Numbered from the stretch's first letter, positions 51,618 through 60,775 are shown. The stretch: 64,000 nt of DNA from Paramesorhizobium sp049065735 (GCF_049065735.1 NZ_JBAKHD010000005.1:310001-374000); one strand, 5' to 3'. Made by a program: numbers and translations. Notes: generated by a model from the letters alone, not told the origin.

Positions 51618-53552
51618 ATGAATAGCGCGCAGAACGGTGATCTGCCTGAATCTGGTCTTGCCGGTCCCGACAGCGGGGTCGAGCTCACCGGGCACGAAAA
51701 CGACAGTTTCCGCGTTCTGCTTCTAGGCGCACTGGGTGTCGTTTATGGGGATATCGGCACCAGCCCGATCTATGCTTTTCGCGAGGGGCTCCATGCGGCG
51801 TCGGGCGACGGCTCGCTTATGCGGCTGGAAATCCTCGGCGTTATTTCGCTAATTTTCTGGGCGCTGACTCTCATCGTCACCATCAAATATGTCCTTTTCG
51901 TGCTGCGCGCCGATAATAACGGTGAAGGCGGCATTCTTTCGCTGATGGCGCTCGTCCGGTCGAGCTTTCGCAAGCGGCCCAGCTTCGTGCTCGGCATCGG
52001 CATTTGCGGCGCGTCTCTGTTCTTCGGCGACGCGGTCATCACGCCGGCGATCTCAGTGCTATCAGCGGTAGAAGGTCTCGAGATCGTCACGCCGGAACTC
52101 ACACCCTTCGTCGTGCCTATCACCGTCGTCATTCTGGTGACGCTCTTTTCCGTGCAGCGTTTCGGGACGGCGAGGGTTTCCGCTGTCTTCGGACCGATTA
52201 CAGCAATCTGGTTTCTTGCGATCGGTCTTATCGGCCTCTGGCATATTTTCGACTCGCCTTCGATCCTCCTTGCCATCAATCCCTATTACGCAATTGCCTT
52301 TCTGGCCGAGAACCCGGCCACGTCCTTCGTGACGATAGGCACGATCTTTCTGGCGGTCACCGGGGCCGAGGCGCTTTATGCCGATCTCGGCCATTTCGGG
52401 CGCAAGCCGATTGTAACGGCCTGGCTCTGGATCGTGTTTCCCGCCCTGCTTCTCAATTATTTCGGGCAGGGCGCTTTCATATTGGCGCATGGACAGGCGG
52501 CGTCGAATCCCTTCTTCCAGATGATACCGAGCTGGGGCCTGCTGCCGATGGTCATCCTCGCCACGATGGCGACGGTCATCGCCAGCCAGGCGGTGATCAC
52601 GGGGGCTTATTCGCTGGCGCGGCAGGCGGTGCAGCTCAATCTGCTGCCGCGCCTCGAAATCCAGCACACATCGGAAAAACTGCTCGGCCAGATCTATATT
52701 CCGCGCGTCAACCTCGTGCTCGGCATCACCGTTATCATGCTGGTGCTCGGCTTCGAGAGCTCGTCGCGGCTGGCCGCGGCCTACGGCATCGCCGTCACCG
52801 GCAATATGATCGTGACGAGCTCGCTGCTGTTTATCGTCATGGTGCGCATCTGGAAGTGGCGCATGCCATGGGCGGCGCTGCTGACGGCCGGTTTCCTCAT
52901 CATCGATCTGGTGTTCTTCGGCGCCAATATCGTCAAGCTGCATGAAGGCGGCTGGGTCTCCATCCTGATGGCGGCCGTCATCATGGTGATCATGATGACC
53001 TGGGTGCGGGGCAGCCGGCAGCTTTTCCACAAAACCCGCAAGAGCGAGGTGGAACTCGACCTGGTTCTGGAGCAGCTGGCGAAGAAGCCGCCGGTTATCG
53101 TGCCGGGCACCGCCGTGTTCCTGACCGGCGATCCCAAGAGCGCCCCGACGGCGCTGATGCACAGCCTCAAGCACTACAAGGTGCTGCACGAGAACAACGT
53201 CATCCTCACTGTAGTGACCGCGCCTACGCCGCGCGTCTCGGCGGCGGACCGCGCCCGCGTCTCGCAATATAACGAGCGCTTCATGCAGGTGACGCTGACC
53301 TTCGGCTATATGGAGCAGCCCAACATCCCCCGCGCGCTCGCCATTTGCCGCAAGCTCGGCTGGAAGTTCGATATCATGAAGACATCCTTCTTCCTGTCGC
53401 GGCGCTCGCTGAAAGCCTCGCCCCATTCAGGCATGCCGCTGTGGCAGGACAAGCTTTTTATCCTGCTGGCGCGCACCGCCGCCGATGCGACGGAGTATTT
53501 CCAGATACCCACCGGGCGCGTGGTCGAAGTGGGTACGCAGGTGAATGTGTGA
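51618..53552 (+). CDS. kup: Kup family low-affinity potassium uptake transporter
   Basis: Proton-coupled K+ uptake at low external K+. 644 residues with about twelve helices followed by a cytoplasmic C-terminal domain (from about residue 460). Signature: LLGALGVVYGDIGTSPIYAF in the first helix and ADNNGEGGILSLMALV in the second. The 256 bases upstream show no gene; they include a short A/T-rich stretch but no clear promoter. Confidence 0.95.
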   Translation: MNSAQNGDLPESGLAGPDSGVELTGHENDSFRVLLLGALGVVYGDIGTSPIYAFREGLHAASGDGSLMRLEILGVISLIFWALTLIVTIKYVLFVLRADNNGEGGILSLMALVRSSFRKRPSFVLGIGICGASLFFGDAVITPAISVLSAVEGLEIVTPELTPFVVPITVVILVTLFSVQRFGTARVSAVFGPITAIWFLAIGLIGLWHIFDSPSILLAINPYYAIAFLAENPATSFVTIGTIFLAVTGAEALYADLGHFGRKPIVTAWLWIVFPALLLNYFGQGAFILAHGQAASNPFFQMIPSWGLLPMVILATMATVIASQAVITGAYSLARQAVQLNLLPRLEIQHTSEKLLGQIYIPRVNLVLGITVIMLVLGFESSSRLAAAYGIAVTGNMIVTSSLLFIVMVRIWKWRMPWAALLTAGFLIIDLVFFGANIVKLHEGGWVSILMAAVIMVIMMTWVRGSRQLFHKTRKSEVELDLVLEQLAKKPPVIVPGTAVFLTGDPKSAPTALMHSLKHYKVLHENNVILTVVTAPTPRVSAADRARVSQYNERFMQVTLTFGYMEQPNIPRALAICRKLGWKFDIMKTSFFLSRRSLKASPHSGMPLWQDKLFILLARTAADATEYFQIPTGRVVEVGTQVNV

Positions 53553-53659
53553 GGACGGATTCCTGCTCTGTATGAAGGCTTCCGCATAGCTCGCCCTGAA
53601 GATGTATACCGATTGATCTACATTCTCAGAGGTGAGCGTCTACATGGGAGCGTCCCTTC

Positions 53660-53914
53660 ATGGCAATCAATGTCAACAATGCTGAAGCAGATGCGCTGAC
53701 TCGGGAGTTTGCCCAGTTGGTGGGTGTCAGCATTACCGATGCAATCACAATCGCCATGAAGGAAGCGATCGAACGTCACCGCCGTGCAGAAACGCCGCTT
53801 CAAACCGCTGCCAGACTCCGCGCGAAATACGGTGTCACGCTTCCATCCACGGCAAGAGAGCCGCTTTCTCGTCAGGCCTATGATGAGATGTGGGGCGGCG
53901 GCTACGCCTCGTAA
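53660..53914 (+). CDS. VapB-type antitoxin without a partner toxin
   Basis: An 84-residue RHH/PSK-type antitoxin (MAINVNNAEADALTREFAQL then AIERHRRAETPLQTAARLRA) with a C-terminal toxin-binding tail ending EMWGGGYAS. A PIN toxin would normally begin at the stop codon; none does. The sequence after the stop (GTAATCGAAATC) weakly resembles the start of a VapC (VI[D/E]), but the frame is not continued and the DNA belongs to the convergent ParE gene. So this is an orphan antitoxin. It overlaps the ParE gene end by 13 bases. Confidence 0.72.
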   Translation: MAINVNNAEADALTREFAQLVGVSITDAITIAMKEAIERHRRAETPLQTAARLRAKYGVTLPSTAREPLSRQAYDEMWGGGYAS

Positions 53915-54219
53915 TCGAAATCATCATCAGCAGCATCTGGAGCCAATGGCTGTTGCTGGCCATGTCTTATGGAAAGAACAGTCACTTCCCCATCCGTAAG
54001 ATCATAGTCCAGAAGGTAATCTCCCACGATCAATCGGTTAGAACCTGGGACTGGCAGTCGTTCGATACCTTTGCCCATCTCGGGGAATTGTGCCAAATTC
54101 TTCCGCGCTTCAGCCATTCTATCCAAAAAGGCTTTTGCCGCTTTGAGGCTATGTTGCCTGAGATATGATGCTTCCCGCCGTAAATAGGCGCGGGCGTCTC
54201 CCGACAAGCGCACCTTCAT
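53902..54219 (-). CDS. RelE/ParE-type toxin
   Basis: A 105-residue toxin of the ParE/RelE superfamily: N-terminal KVRLSGDARAYLRREASYL helix-forming segment and C-terminal NRLIVGDYLLDYDLTDGEVTVLSIRHGQQQ strand-rich end, where the IRHGQQ motif is typical. It is translated behind the RHH antitoxin with a one-base overlap. A long C-terminal acidic tail (DAADDDFDYEA) is unusual for the family. Confidence 0.82.
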   Translation of the reverse strand: MKVRLSGDARAYLRREASYLRQHSLKAAKAFLDRMAEARKNLAQFPEMGKGIERLPVPGSNRLIVGDYLLDYDLTDGEVTVLSIRHGQQQPLAPDAADDDFDYEA

Positions 54220-54476
54220 CAGGCAACCTTACGATTGACGATTTCCTGAATTTCCTGAAGCACATCATCCAAATCGTGGACATCCCCGCTTGCGATCTGT
54301 TCCCTGCCTTTTCGGACAGCAAGGATATCGGCTCCTTCGCCTGTCAGGTATATTTTCAATGCCCTGACCATGACCCAGCTGCGTGGCCTGTCACAGGTTT
54401 CCGCGATCTGCTCGACCGCGGCTAGAATGTCCTGCGGCAAGCGAAGGGTGATGGGATCGGAAAGATTTTTCGGCAT
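54219..54476 (-). CDS. RHH (CopG/ParD-type) antitoxin
   Basis: An 85-residue antitoxin: PKNLSDPITLRLPQDILAAV then RPRSWVMVRALKIYL form the ribbon-helix-helix, and a C-terminal helix binds the toxin. I chose ATG 54476 since a GGAG lies seven bases before it; ATG 54482 is also possible. It lies directly behind a perfect 9-bp-arm palindrome, its probable own operator. Confidence 0.82.
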   Translation of the reverse strand: MPKNLSDPITLRLPQDILAAVEQIAETCDRPRSWVMVRALKIYLTGEGADILAVRKGREQIASGDVHDLDDVLQEIQEIVNRKVA

Positions 54477-54489
54477 CGCCATTCTCCAT

Positions 54490-54510
54490 TTGTAATACAG
54501 GGTATTACAA
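54490..54510. promoter_or_regulatory. Operator of the RHH/ParE module
   Basis: Perfect 9-bp arms TTGTAATAC and GTATTACAA separated by AGG, 14 bases upstream of the antitoxin start. Typical for RHH autoregulation. Confidence 0.7.
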
Positions 54511-54572
54511 TCTCTTTCACCGGTCAAACAAATCCCCTTGCATCCGCCGTTTCCTTTCGACATAGTGCCGAA

Positions 54573-54590
54573 CCGTAACGTACGGTACGG
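54573..54590. promoter_or_regulatory. Operator upstream of TetR-ilvC
   Basis: CCGTAACGTACGGTACGG, a near-perfect 18-bp palindrome with central CGTACG, 27 bases before the TetR start. Probable autorepression site. Confidence 0.55.
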
Positions 54591-54616
54591 CTAGCGAGCC
54601 GCGGGAGAGAGCAAGC

Positions 54617-55315
54617 GTGCAGGGCAGGGTGGATGTGAATAGCGGCGATCTGACGGCGCGGCAGAAGGCTGTGCTGGATGCCGCACTCGGCCTGCTCGTC
54701 GAGGGCGGCGATACGCTGACCATGACGGGCGTCGCGCGGCGCGCCAGCTGCTCCAAGGAAACGCTCTACAAATGGTTCGGCGACCGGGACGGCCTTCTGA
54801 CCGCCACGGTGCAGTGGCAGGCGTCCAAGGTGCGGGTCGTGCCGGTGGCGCGCGAGGGGCTGGATGCGAGATCGCTCTTCGCCAGCCTCGAAGGCTTTGC
54901 GCGTGATTGGCTCACCGTGCTTTCCGGCGAGATTTCCGTGGCGCTCAACCGGCTCGCGGTGACCCATGCGGCGACGGGCAAATCCGACCTTGGCCAGATC
55001 GTGCTTGCCAACGGTCCCTTTGCCATGGCGCGGCGGCTGAAGCCGGTGCTCGAAACCGGGCGAGAGGCAGGGCTGCTGGCGTTTGACGATGTGGATGAGG
55101 CGTTCCGCAGCTTCTTCGGGCTGGTGGTGCGTGACATGCAGATTCGGCTGCTGCTCGGCGAGCGGCTGGAATTGACCGAGGCGGCCATTGCAGAGGACGC
55201 CAGCCGCGCCACGCGGCAGTTTTTCGCTCTCTATGGAGCAAACGCAGAGACGGCAGACCAAAAGAAAGCCGCTGAAACCCCAAGAAAGGCAATACCCCAT
55301 GCGCGTTTATTATGA
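54617..55315 (+). CDS. TetR/AcrR family regulator upstream of ilvC
   Basis: Repressor of about 232 residues from GTG 54617. The N-terminal HTH reads VARRASCSKETLYKWFGDRDGL (only part shown) with the usual helix spacing; a C-terminal ligand domain follows. Its last 17 bases lie inside the ilvC gene, so the two are at least transcribed together. The protein may control ilvC or a separate target. The end (AAETPRKAIPHARLL) seems disordered. Confidence 0.8.
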   Translation: MQGRVDVNSGDLTARQKAVLDAALGLLVEGGDTLTMTGVARRASCSKETLYKWFGDRDGLLTATVQWQASKVRVVPVAREGLDARSLFASLEGFARDWLTVLSGEISVALNRLAVTHAATGKSDLGQIVLANGPFAMARRLKPVLETGREAGLLAFDDVDEAFRSFFGLVVRDMQIRLLLGERLELTEAAIAEDASRATRQFFALYGANAETADQKKAAETPRKAIPHARLL

Positions 55316-56318
55316 CCGCGACGCAGACCTGAACCTGATCAAGGCGAAGAAGGTCGCCATCATCGGCTATGGCAGCCAGGGCCGCGCCCATGCGCTGAAC
55401 CTCAAGGATTCCGGCGCCAAGGAAATCCGCATCGCGCTGCGTCCGGGCTCGGCCACCGCGAAGAAGGCTGAAGCGGATGGGTTCGAAGTGGTGAGCGTCG
55501 CAGATGCGGCCAAATGGGCGGACCTGATGATGATGGCGACGCCGGACGAGCTGCAGGCCGACATCTACAAGGACCACATCGCCCCGAACATCCGCGATGG
55601 CGCGGCGATTGCCTTCGCCCATGGCCTCAACGTGCATTTCGGCCTGATCGAGCCGAAGAAGACTGTGGATGTGGTTATGATCGCGCCGAAGGGCCCCGGG
55701 CATACGGTGCGCGGCGAATATCAGAAGGGCGGCGGCGTGCCGTGCCTGATCGCGGTCCATCAAGATGCCTCGGGCAATGCGCATGATCTGGCGCTTTCCT
55801 ATGCCTGCGGCGTCGGCGGCGGGCGCTCGGGCATCATCGAGACGACCTTCAAGGAAGAGTGCGAGACCGACCTTTTCGGCGAGCAGGTGGTGCTGTGCGG
55901 CGGCCTGGTCGAACTCATCCGCGCCGGCTTCGAGACGCTGGTCGAGGCGGGTTATGCGCCCGAAATGGCCTATTTCGAGTGCTTGCACGAGGTGAAACTG
56001 ATCGTCGACCTGATCTATGAGGGCGGCATCGCCAACATGAACTACTCGATCTCCAACACCGCCGAGTGGGGCGAATATGTTACCGGCCCGCGCATCATCA
56101 CCGCGGAAACCAAAGCCGAGATGAAGCGCGTCCTCAACGACATCCAGACCGGCAAGTTCACCTCCGAGTGGATGCAGGAATACCGCGCCGGCGCCGCGCG
56201 CTTCAAGGGCATTCGCCGCATGAACGATTCGCACCAGATCGAAGAGGTCGGCGAAAAGCTCCGCGCAATGATGCCTTGGATCAAGTCGAACGCGCTGGTG
56301 GACAAGGCGAAGAACTAA
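55299..56318 (+). CDS. ilvC: Ketol-acid reductoisomerase
   Basis: Second step of valine/isoleucine synthesis. Converts acetolactate to dihydroxyisovalerate with NADPH and Mg2+. 339 residues, the class I length. Motifs: Rossmann VAIIGYGSQGRAHALNLKDS, the acid cluster in ETFKEECETDLFGEQ and the C-terminal MNYSISNTAEWGEYVTGPR. The ATG at 55299 lies within the 3' end of the TetR gene. ilvI-ilvH are 8 kb away, so the pathway genes are split. Confidence 0.96.
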   Translation: MRVYYDRDADLNLIKAKKVAIIGYGSQGRAHALNLKDSGAKEIRIALRPGSATAKKAEADGFEVVSVADAAKWADLMMMATPDELQADIYKDHIAPNIRDGAAIAFAHGLNVHFGLIEPKKTVDVVMIAPKGPGHTVRGEYQKGGGVPCLIAVHQDASGNAHDLALSYACGVGGGRSGIIETTFKEECETDLFGEQVVLCGGLVELIRAGFETLVEAGYAPEMAYFECLHEVKLIVDLIYEGGIANMNYSISNTAEWGEYVTGPRIITAETKAEMKRVLNDIQTGKFTSEWMQEYRAGAARFKGIRRMNDSHQIEEVGEKLRAMMPWIKSNALVDKAKN

Positions 56319-56321
56319 GTT

Positions 56322-56370
56322 TGTTAAGGGGGTAGGGGAATAGGGAGCCTCCTGTTTCCCTTACTCCCCC
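56322..56370. terminator. Hairpin after ilvC
   Basis: GGGGGTAGGGGAATAGGGA-type left arm and a TTCCCTTACTCCCCC right arm form an imperfect stem between the convergent ilvC and BA14K genes. A member of the purine/pyrimidine hairpin group. Confidence 0.5.
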
Positions 56371-56699
56371 CCAAAAGGCGACGAACACTCACGCCTCGTG
56401 CCGGCGAAGGGCTGGTAGCTGTTGTCGCTCGACCTGTAGGAATTGTAGCGGTTCTGACACCATTGGATGTGATTGACGCTCGGCGAATTGCTGCCGGAGC
56501 GGATATTCGGAACAATGATCCGCTTATCGCGCGGCGCACCGGGATTCCCGGACATGCCGTTCATCACCTGCGGCGTGACGGGGCGCAAGGGGCGCAGACC
56601 AGACTCCTGGCGAATCTCGATAGCCGATGCGGCTGATAGCGCGAGCGTCAAACAGGCCGCGGCCAGAAGCACCGTCCGCAATGTCTCAGGCAAAGTCAT
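56361..56699 (-). CDS. BA14K-family-like secreted protein
   Basis: A 112-residue protein with signal peptide (TVLLAAACLTLALSAASA) and a C-terminal HIQWCQNRYNSYRSSDNSYQ-type block, spaced Cys and aromatic residues followed by CSSPF. This pattern matches the BA14K family, an immunoreactive secreted protein of Brucella and relatives. The middle part is Pro/Gly/Asn-rich and not conserved. Likely periplasmic or surface-exposed. Confidence 0.72.
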   Translation of the reverse strand: MTLPETLRTVLLAAACLTLALSAASAIEIRQESGLRPLRPVTPQVMNGMSGNPGAPRDKRIIVPNIRSGSNSPSVNHIQWCQNRYNSYRSSDNSYQPFAGTRRECSSPFGGE

Positions 56700-56789
56700 T
56701 TTTTCTGTCCTTTTTGTTCATATATAGGGATCGAGTTCGCTCGTGCAATTTGTAGAGGTGCCTGATCTCCGGAGATCACGCTTTCAAGG

Positions 56790-57566
56790 ATGATGATGAA
56801 CGACATCCCCGAGAATATTGTTATCACCATTGATGGCGTGGATGTGCGCGTTGTCCCCGGTGAGCTCGACTATGCCGTTGCCAACGGAGCAGCGATTGCG
56901 GAAAACTGGCAGCGCCAGCTTGCCGACAAGCCGAGTCTTTTCAATGGAGGGGTCTATCTGGCGCCGCAGGCACGCCTCGATGATGGTGTTCTTCGCGCTG
57001 AGTTCATCCGCACCCATTACGAAACGCTCCTTTATTGGACCCGGGATCCCAGCAAAACCCGTCCCTGGCATATTTTCGGCATCGGCGTGGTGGTGTCCGC
57101 CGATAATCGCCTGATTGCCGGACGCATGGCCGCGCGGACCGCTGGGGGAGGGCGCATCTATTTTCCCGCCGGGTCCATAGACGACGACGATATTGCCGGG
57201 GGCAGGGCGAACTATGCGCGCAATGCATGGCGCGAGGTGATGGAAGAAACGGGCCTCGATCTATCCCGGGCTGAGCCGGAGGAGAAAATCCATCTGGTCA
57301 CGGCGAACAGAAGCATCGCGCTTTTTCGCCGGTATTATTTTTCCGAGAAAGCGGCGGTGCTGGTGGAGCGGATCGGGCAATATCTTAGGGCCGAGAGCGA
57401 TCCGGAACTGGATGCAGTTATCGAAATAAGCGAGCCTGGACAGATGGGCGAGGCGACGCCGAGCTATGTGCGCGCTTTCGCGGATTGGCATTTCAATGGA
57501 GCGGGAGGAGACCGGCAATGGCACGGTTCTATGAAATCTTCGACGTATTCACTGGCGAGGCGCTGA
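56790..57566 (+). CDS. NUDIX hydrolase
   Basis: Hydrolyses nucleoside diphosphates linked to another moiety. 258 residues. The Nudix box is visible near residues 135-157, with a Gly-rich entry GGGRIYFPAGSIDDDDIAGG and then NAWREVMEETGLDL, containing the REVMEETG Mg2+-binding core. The N-terminal 80 residues are not assigned. It overlaps the PhzF gene by 49 bases. Confidence 0.82.
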   Translation: MMMNDIPENIVITIDGVDVRVVPGELDYAVANGAAIAENWQRQLADKPSLFNGGVYLAPQARLDDGVLRAEFIRTHYETLLYWTRDPSKTRPWHIFGIGVVVSADNRLIAGRMAARTAGGGRIYFPAGSIDDDDIAGGRANYARNAWREVMEETGLDLSRAEPEEKIHLVTANRSIALFRRYYFSEKAAVLVERIGQYLRAESDPELDAVIEISEPGQMGEATPSYVRAFADWHFNGAGGDRQWHGSMKSSTYSLARR

Positions 57567-58426
57567 GCGGCAATCCGCTGGCAATCGTGCATGATGCGGA
57601 GGGCCTCGACGAGAGGCGGATGCAGGCCATCGCGCGCGAGTTCAACCTCTCCGAGACGGTCTTTGTCCTGCCCGCGGAGAATCCGGTCCATACGGCGGCC
57701 ATCCGCATTTTTACACCGGACCACGAGCTGCCTTTCGCCGGGCATCCGACGGTTGGAACCGCCGTCGCGCTCGCCATGCGGCGGCGTGGAGAGGGAGAAA
57801 CGGACCTCCTGATCGCGCTCGAAGAGATCATCGGTGTGGTGCGCTGCGGGGTGCGGCTTACGAAAGACGGTGCTTTCGCCGAATTCGACCTGCCGCGCCT
57901 GCCCGAGCGGCTGGATATCACGGTGGAAAAGGAGACGGTCGCGGCGGCACTGGGTCTCGGCATGCATGAGATCGGCTTTGAAAATCATGCGGTGAGCGTG
58001 TGGAGCGGCGGCGTGCCCTTTCTGCTCGCGCCGGTGCATAATCTGATCGCTGCGGCCAAAATCTCACTGGACCGGGCCTTTGCGCAGGAAAACCTGCCGA
58101 CCGTCAACGGACGTCCCCTGTCGATCTACGCTTATTGCCGGGAGACCCGGCTTTTCGACAGCGCGTTTCATGCGCGCATGTTCGACATCGCGGGCAATAT
58201 TTTCGAGGACCCGGCGACGGGATCGGCCGTGGCGGCTTTCTGTGGAGCGGTGCATCATTTCGACAAGCCGCTCGACGGCGTCGTCAGGCTTTGGATCGAG
58301 CAGGGGATGGAGATGGGCCGTCCCTCGCGCATCCGGCTGGAAATCGATGTGGAGAATCAGCGCCTTGCCGGCGCGCGCATTGGCGGGGCGGCGGTGAAGG
58401 TGGCGGAGGGAACGCTTTTTGTTTGA
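57518..58426 (+). CDS. PhzF family phenazine-biosynthesis-like isomerase
   Basis: 302 residues from ATG 57518. Starts ARFYEIFDVFTGEALSGNPL with the catalytic-region Glu in NLSETVFVLP, and has FTPDHELPFAGHPTVGTAVA and the C-terminal GNIFEDPATGSAVAAFCGAV block. PhzF-like isomerases outside phenazine producers have no fixed substrate. The start lies inside the NUDIX gene, so both are coupled. Confidence 0.88.
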   Translation: MARFYEIFDVFTGEALSGNPLAIVHDAEGLDERRMQAIAREFNLSETVFVLPAENPVHTAAIRIFTPDHELPFAGHPTVGTAVALAMRRRGEGETDLLIALEEIIGVVRCGVRLTKDGAFAEFDLPRLPERLDITVEKETVAAALGLGMHEIGFENHAVSVWSGGVPFLLAPVHNLIAAAKISLDRAFAQENLPTVNGRPLSIYAYCRETRLFDSAFHARMFDIAGNIFEDPATGSAVAAFCGAVHHFDKPLDGVVRLWIEQGMEMGRPSRIRLEIDVENQRLAGARIGGAAVKVAEGTLFV

Positions 58427-58573
58427 ATGCGGTGAAGCGTTGCCCGCATCGGTGGAACTTTTGCTGGCTTTCGAATTTTCTTTCAAGAATCCGCATTTGA
58501 AGGCTGGACAGGTGCGGGGAGTGCCGCTATAGAACCGCTCACTTCGGCGGCGCTGCTGCCAGCCGAATACGGC

Positions 58574-58649
<76 letters not shown>

Positions 58650-58918
58650 TTTTTCCTTGGAATTTATATGTGTAGCGCTTCCAATAGCTTGGAAGCGAAC
58701 GCACTTTTACGTTTCCTCCTTGCCGCCGCCGCAATCCCTTGCCATATGTCGGAGGGCGGCAGTCTGTCATCAATATTTGATCCTTGCCTGCCACAATTAC
58801 GGCGCATGATGTTATCCCAGAGAGCGGCGGTGTTTGGGATAACGCCGTGGAAGATGCGTGCTGAACAGTTCCTTAAACTCTGTCAGCTATGGCTTTATTG
58901 GGGTAGATTGGGAACTGC

Positions 58919-59581
58919 ATGGAAAGTTTTCTGGGCGATCTGGGGCACTTCATCTCGGCGCATGGCGCATGGGCGGGGCCGATTGTCGGGCTGATCGCGT
59001 TTGGCGAGTCGCTTGCGATTATCGGCATGTTCGTGCCGGCGACGCCGATCATGCTCCTGATCGGCGGGCTTATCGGGGCGGGCATTATCGAGCCCTTTTC
59101 CGTCATCCTCGGCGCCATTATCGGCGCTGTCATCGGCGACATCATCTCCTATCTGCTCGGCTGGTGGGTCGGGCGCAGCATTATCCATAAATGGCCGCTC
59201 AACAAGCACCGCCAGGGCGTGGCGCGCGCGCGGCTTTATTTCCGCCGCTATGGTTTTGCTGCTGTGTTCTTCGGGCGTTTCTTCGGCCCCATACGCTGTA
59301 CGGTGCCGCTGGTGGCGGGCATGATGTCCATGGACCAGAAACGCTTCCAGACCGCCAATGTGCTCTCCGCCGCCGTCTGGGCGCCCGTGATGTTCGCGCC
59401 GGGCTGGCTCGCGGGGAAGGGCGCCGGCGTCTTCGCCAATATGGACGGCACCCATTTCATGTGGCTGACGATCGCCGCCACGGTTGTCGCCACTGTTGCC
59501 ACGGTCATCGGCGTGCGCTTCTTCAAATCGCGCCCCCGGCGTGAGCGGCGGCGCCGGACGCAGATTTCGCCGGCGGAGTGA
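58919..59581 (+). CDS. DedA family membrane protein
   Basis: Inner-membrane protein thought to take part in undecaprenyl-phosphate or lipid recycling and membrane homeostasis. 220 residues. Signature: helices in HFISAHGAWAGPIVGLIAFG and AVIGDIISYLLGWWVGR, the acidic GES motif, and FGRFFGPIRCTVPLVAG with Arg positions. C-terminal membrane helix then a basic Arg-rich tail. It stands alone after 269 bases without a gene, following tRNA-Lys. Confidence 0.9.
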   Translation: MESFLGDLGHFISAHGAWAGPIVGLIAFGESLAIIGMFVPATPIMLLIGGLIGAGIIEPFSVILGAIIGAVIGDIISYLLGWWVGRSIIHKWPLNKHRQGVARARLYFRRYGFAAVFFGRFFGPIRCTVPLVAGMMSMDQKRFQTANVLSAAVWAPVMFAPGWLAGKGAGVFANMDGTHFMWLTIAATVVATVATVIGVRFFKSRPRRERRRRTQISPAE

Positions 59582-59746
59582 AGGGAATAGGGGTGGACCT
59601 CCCCGGAGGAATCAAGCCTTACACCCTTCACATTCCCATGAACTCGCTCTTTTCCGTCCCGGTTACCTTTTAGTGCCTTCTTGTCCACTTTTTTGCGCGT
59701 CGCTATGTCGCTCGCGAAATCCCTACAAACGGACAAGGATTGCCGG

Positions 59747-60313
59747 ATGAAACCCAAGCTTCACATTATTATTTGCTCTACACGCCCGGGCCGTATGGGG
59801 CCGAAGATCGCCAAGTGGTTCTATGGCTTCGCTCAGGCGCATGGCAAGTTCGATGCCGAGCTCGTGGATCTCGCGGATTTTGCGCTGCCGGTGTTCGACG
59901 AGCCGAACCACCCGCGCATGAAGCAATATGAAAATCCGCATACCAAGACCTGGAGCGCCAGTGTCGAGGCGGCGGATGCTTTCGTCTTCGTGACGCCGGA
60001 ATATAATTATTCGCCGCCGCCCTCCTTCTTCAACGCGGTCACCTATCTTTCGGCGGAGTGGAACTACAAGGCCGCTGCCATTCTCAGCTATGCTGGGGTC
60101 TCCGGCGGCACGCGCGCGGCGCAGATCGCCCGGCTGCAACTGGCAAACATGAAGATGGTGCCGATTGCCGAGGGCATCGCCGTGCCCGGTTTTCCGCAGT
60201 TCATCAATGAGGATGGGGTGTTCCAGCCCAACGAACTGATCGAGACAAGCGCCAAGACGGTGCTCGACGAACTTGACCGCTGGAATACCGGTCTCAAGGT
60301 CATCCGCGGCTGA
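59747..60313 (+). CDS. NADPH-dependent FMN reductase family protein
   Basis: Flavodoxin-fold reductase of 188 residues from ATG 59747. N-terminal LHIIICSTRPGRMGPKIAKW (FMN phosphate loop), TPEYNYSPPPSFFNAVTYLS and SYAGVSGGTRAAQIARLQL are the family motifs. Could reduce quinones, azo dyes or chromate; no substrate is implied. An ATG at 59681 adds 22 residues without homology. Followed by a good terminator. Confidence 0.88.
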   Translation: MKPKLHIIICSTRPGRMGPKIAKWFYGFAQAHGKFDAELVDLADFALPVFDEPNHPRMKQYENPHTKTWSASVEAADAFVFVTPEYNYSPPPSFFNAVTYLSAEWNYKAAAILSYAGVSGGTRAAQIARLQLANMKMVPIAEGIAVPGFPQFINEDGVFQPNELIETSAKTVLDELDRWNTGLKVIRG

Positions 60314-60335
60314 TTTCCATTACGCTAGCATTACG

Positions 60336-60367
60336 AAAGCCGCCCTGGTCATGCCGGGCGGCTTTTT
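60336..60367 (+). terminator. Terminator of the FMN reductase gene
   Basis: Perfect 10-bp stem AAAGCCGCCC / GGGCGGCTTT, ten-base loop, five Ts including the stem end. Confidence 0.85.
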
Positions 60368-60519
60368 GCATGGCCGACTGTGGCATTTTTGCCGCAATCA
60401 CGGAATATATACCATTTTCATAAACCATGAGCCATATCTGCTTATTGACGCATGGGCTCAATGATCCCATCGTTAAATACGATTAACCTGTGAGGCTAAA
60501 TCAAGGTTTGGAGGTTGGC

Positions 60520-60708
60520 ATGACGCGTATCTACGAGCTTGGTGTTCGTCCCGTCGTCGCGCTGGTAGGGAGGATCCTTGCGTGTCTGGAACGTCCGCTC
60601 TTCGCCATGGCGCATACGACGGACGAAGTCGCCGCGCGGCGCAAACGGCGGACCGAACGGGCTGAGGATGACGTGCTGTGGTGCTGGAAGCAGCGCGGTT
60701 TCTGGTAA
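60520..60708 (+). CDS. Small hypothetical protein (62 aa)
   Basis: ATG 60520 with a good site (TTTGGAGGTTGG). The product begins MTRIYELGVRPVVALVGRIL, with one hydrophobic helix, then a basic Arg-rich part (AARRKRRTERAEDD) and an aromatic end (LWCWKQRGFW). Probably membrane-associated. No family recognised; the RBS and downstream terminator support a real gene. Confidence 0.6.
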   Translation: MTRIYELGVRPVVALVGRILACLERPLFAMAHTTDEVAARRKRRTERAEDDVLWCWKQRGFW

Positions 60709-60736
60709 GCGCTATCGGCGATTGCCGCTGAACAAC

Positions 60737-60775
60737 AGGCTGGATGGAGGGCCGCTCCGTTCAGCCTTTCTTTTT
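60737..60775 (+). terminator. Terminator after the 62-aa gene
   Basis: AGGCTGGATGGAG / CTCCGTTCAGCCT stem with two wobble pairs, five-base loop and a T-rich TTTCTTTTT tail. Confidence 0.8.
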
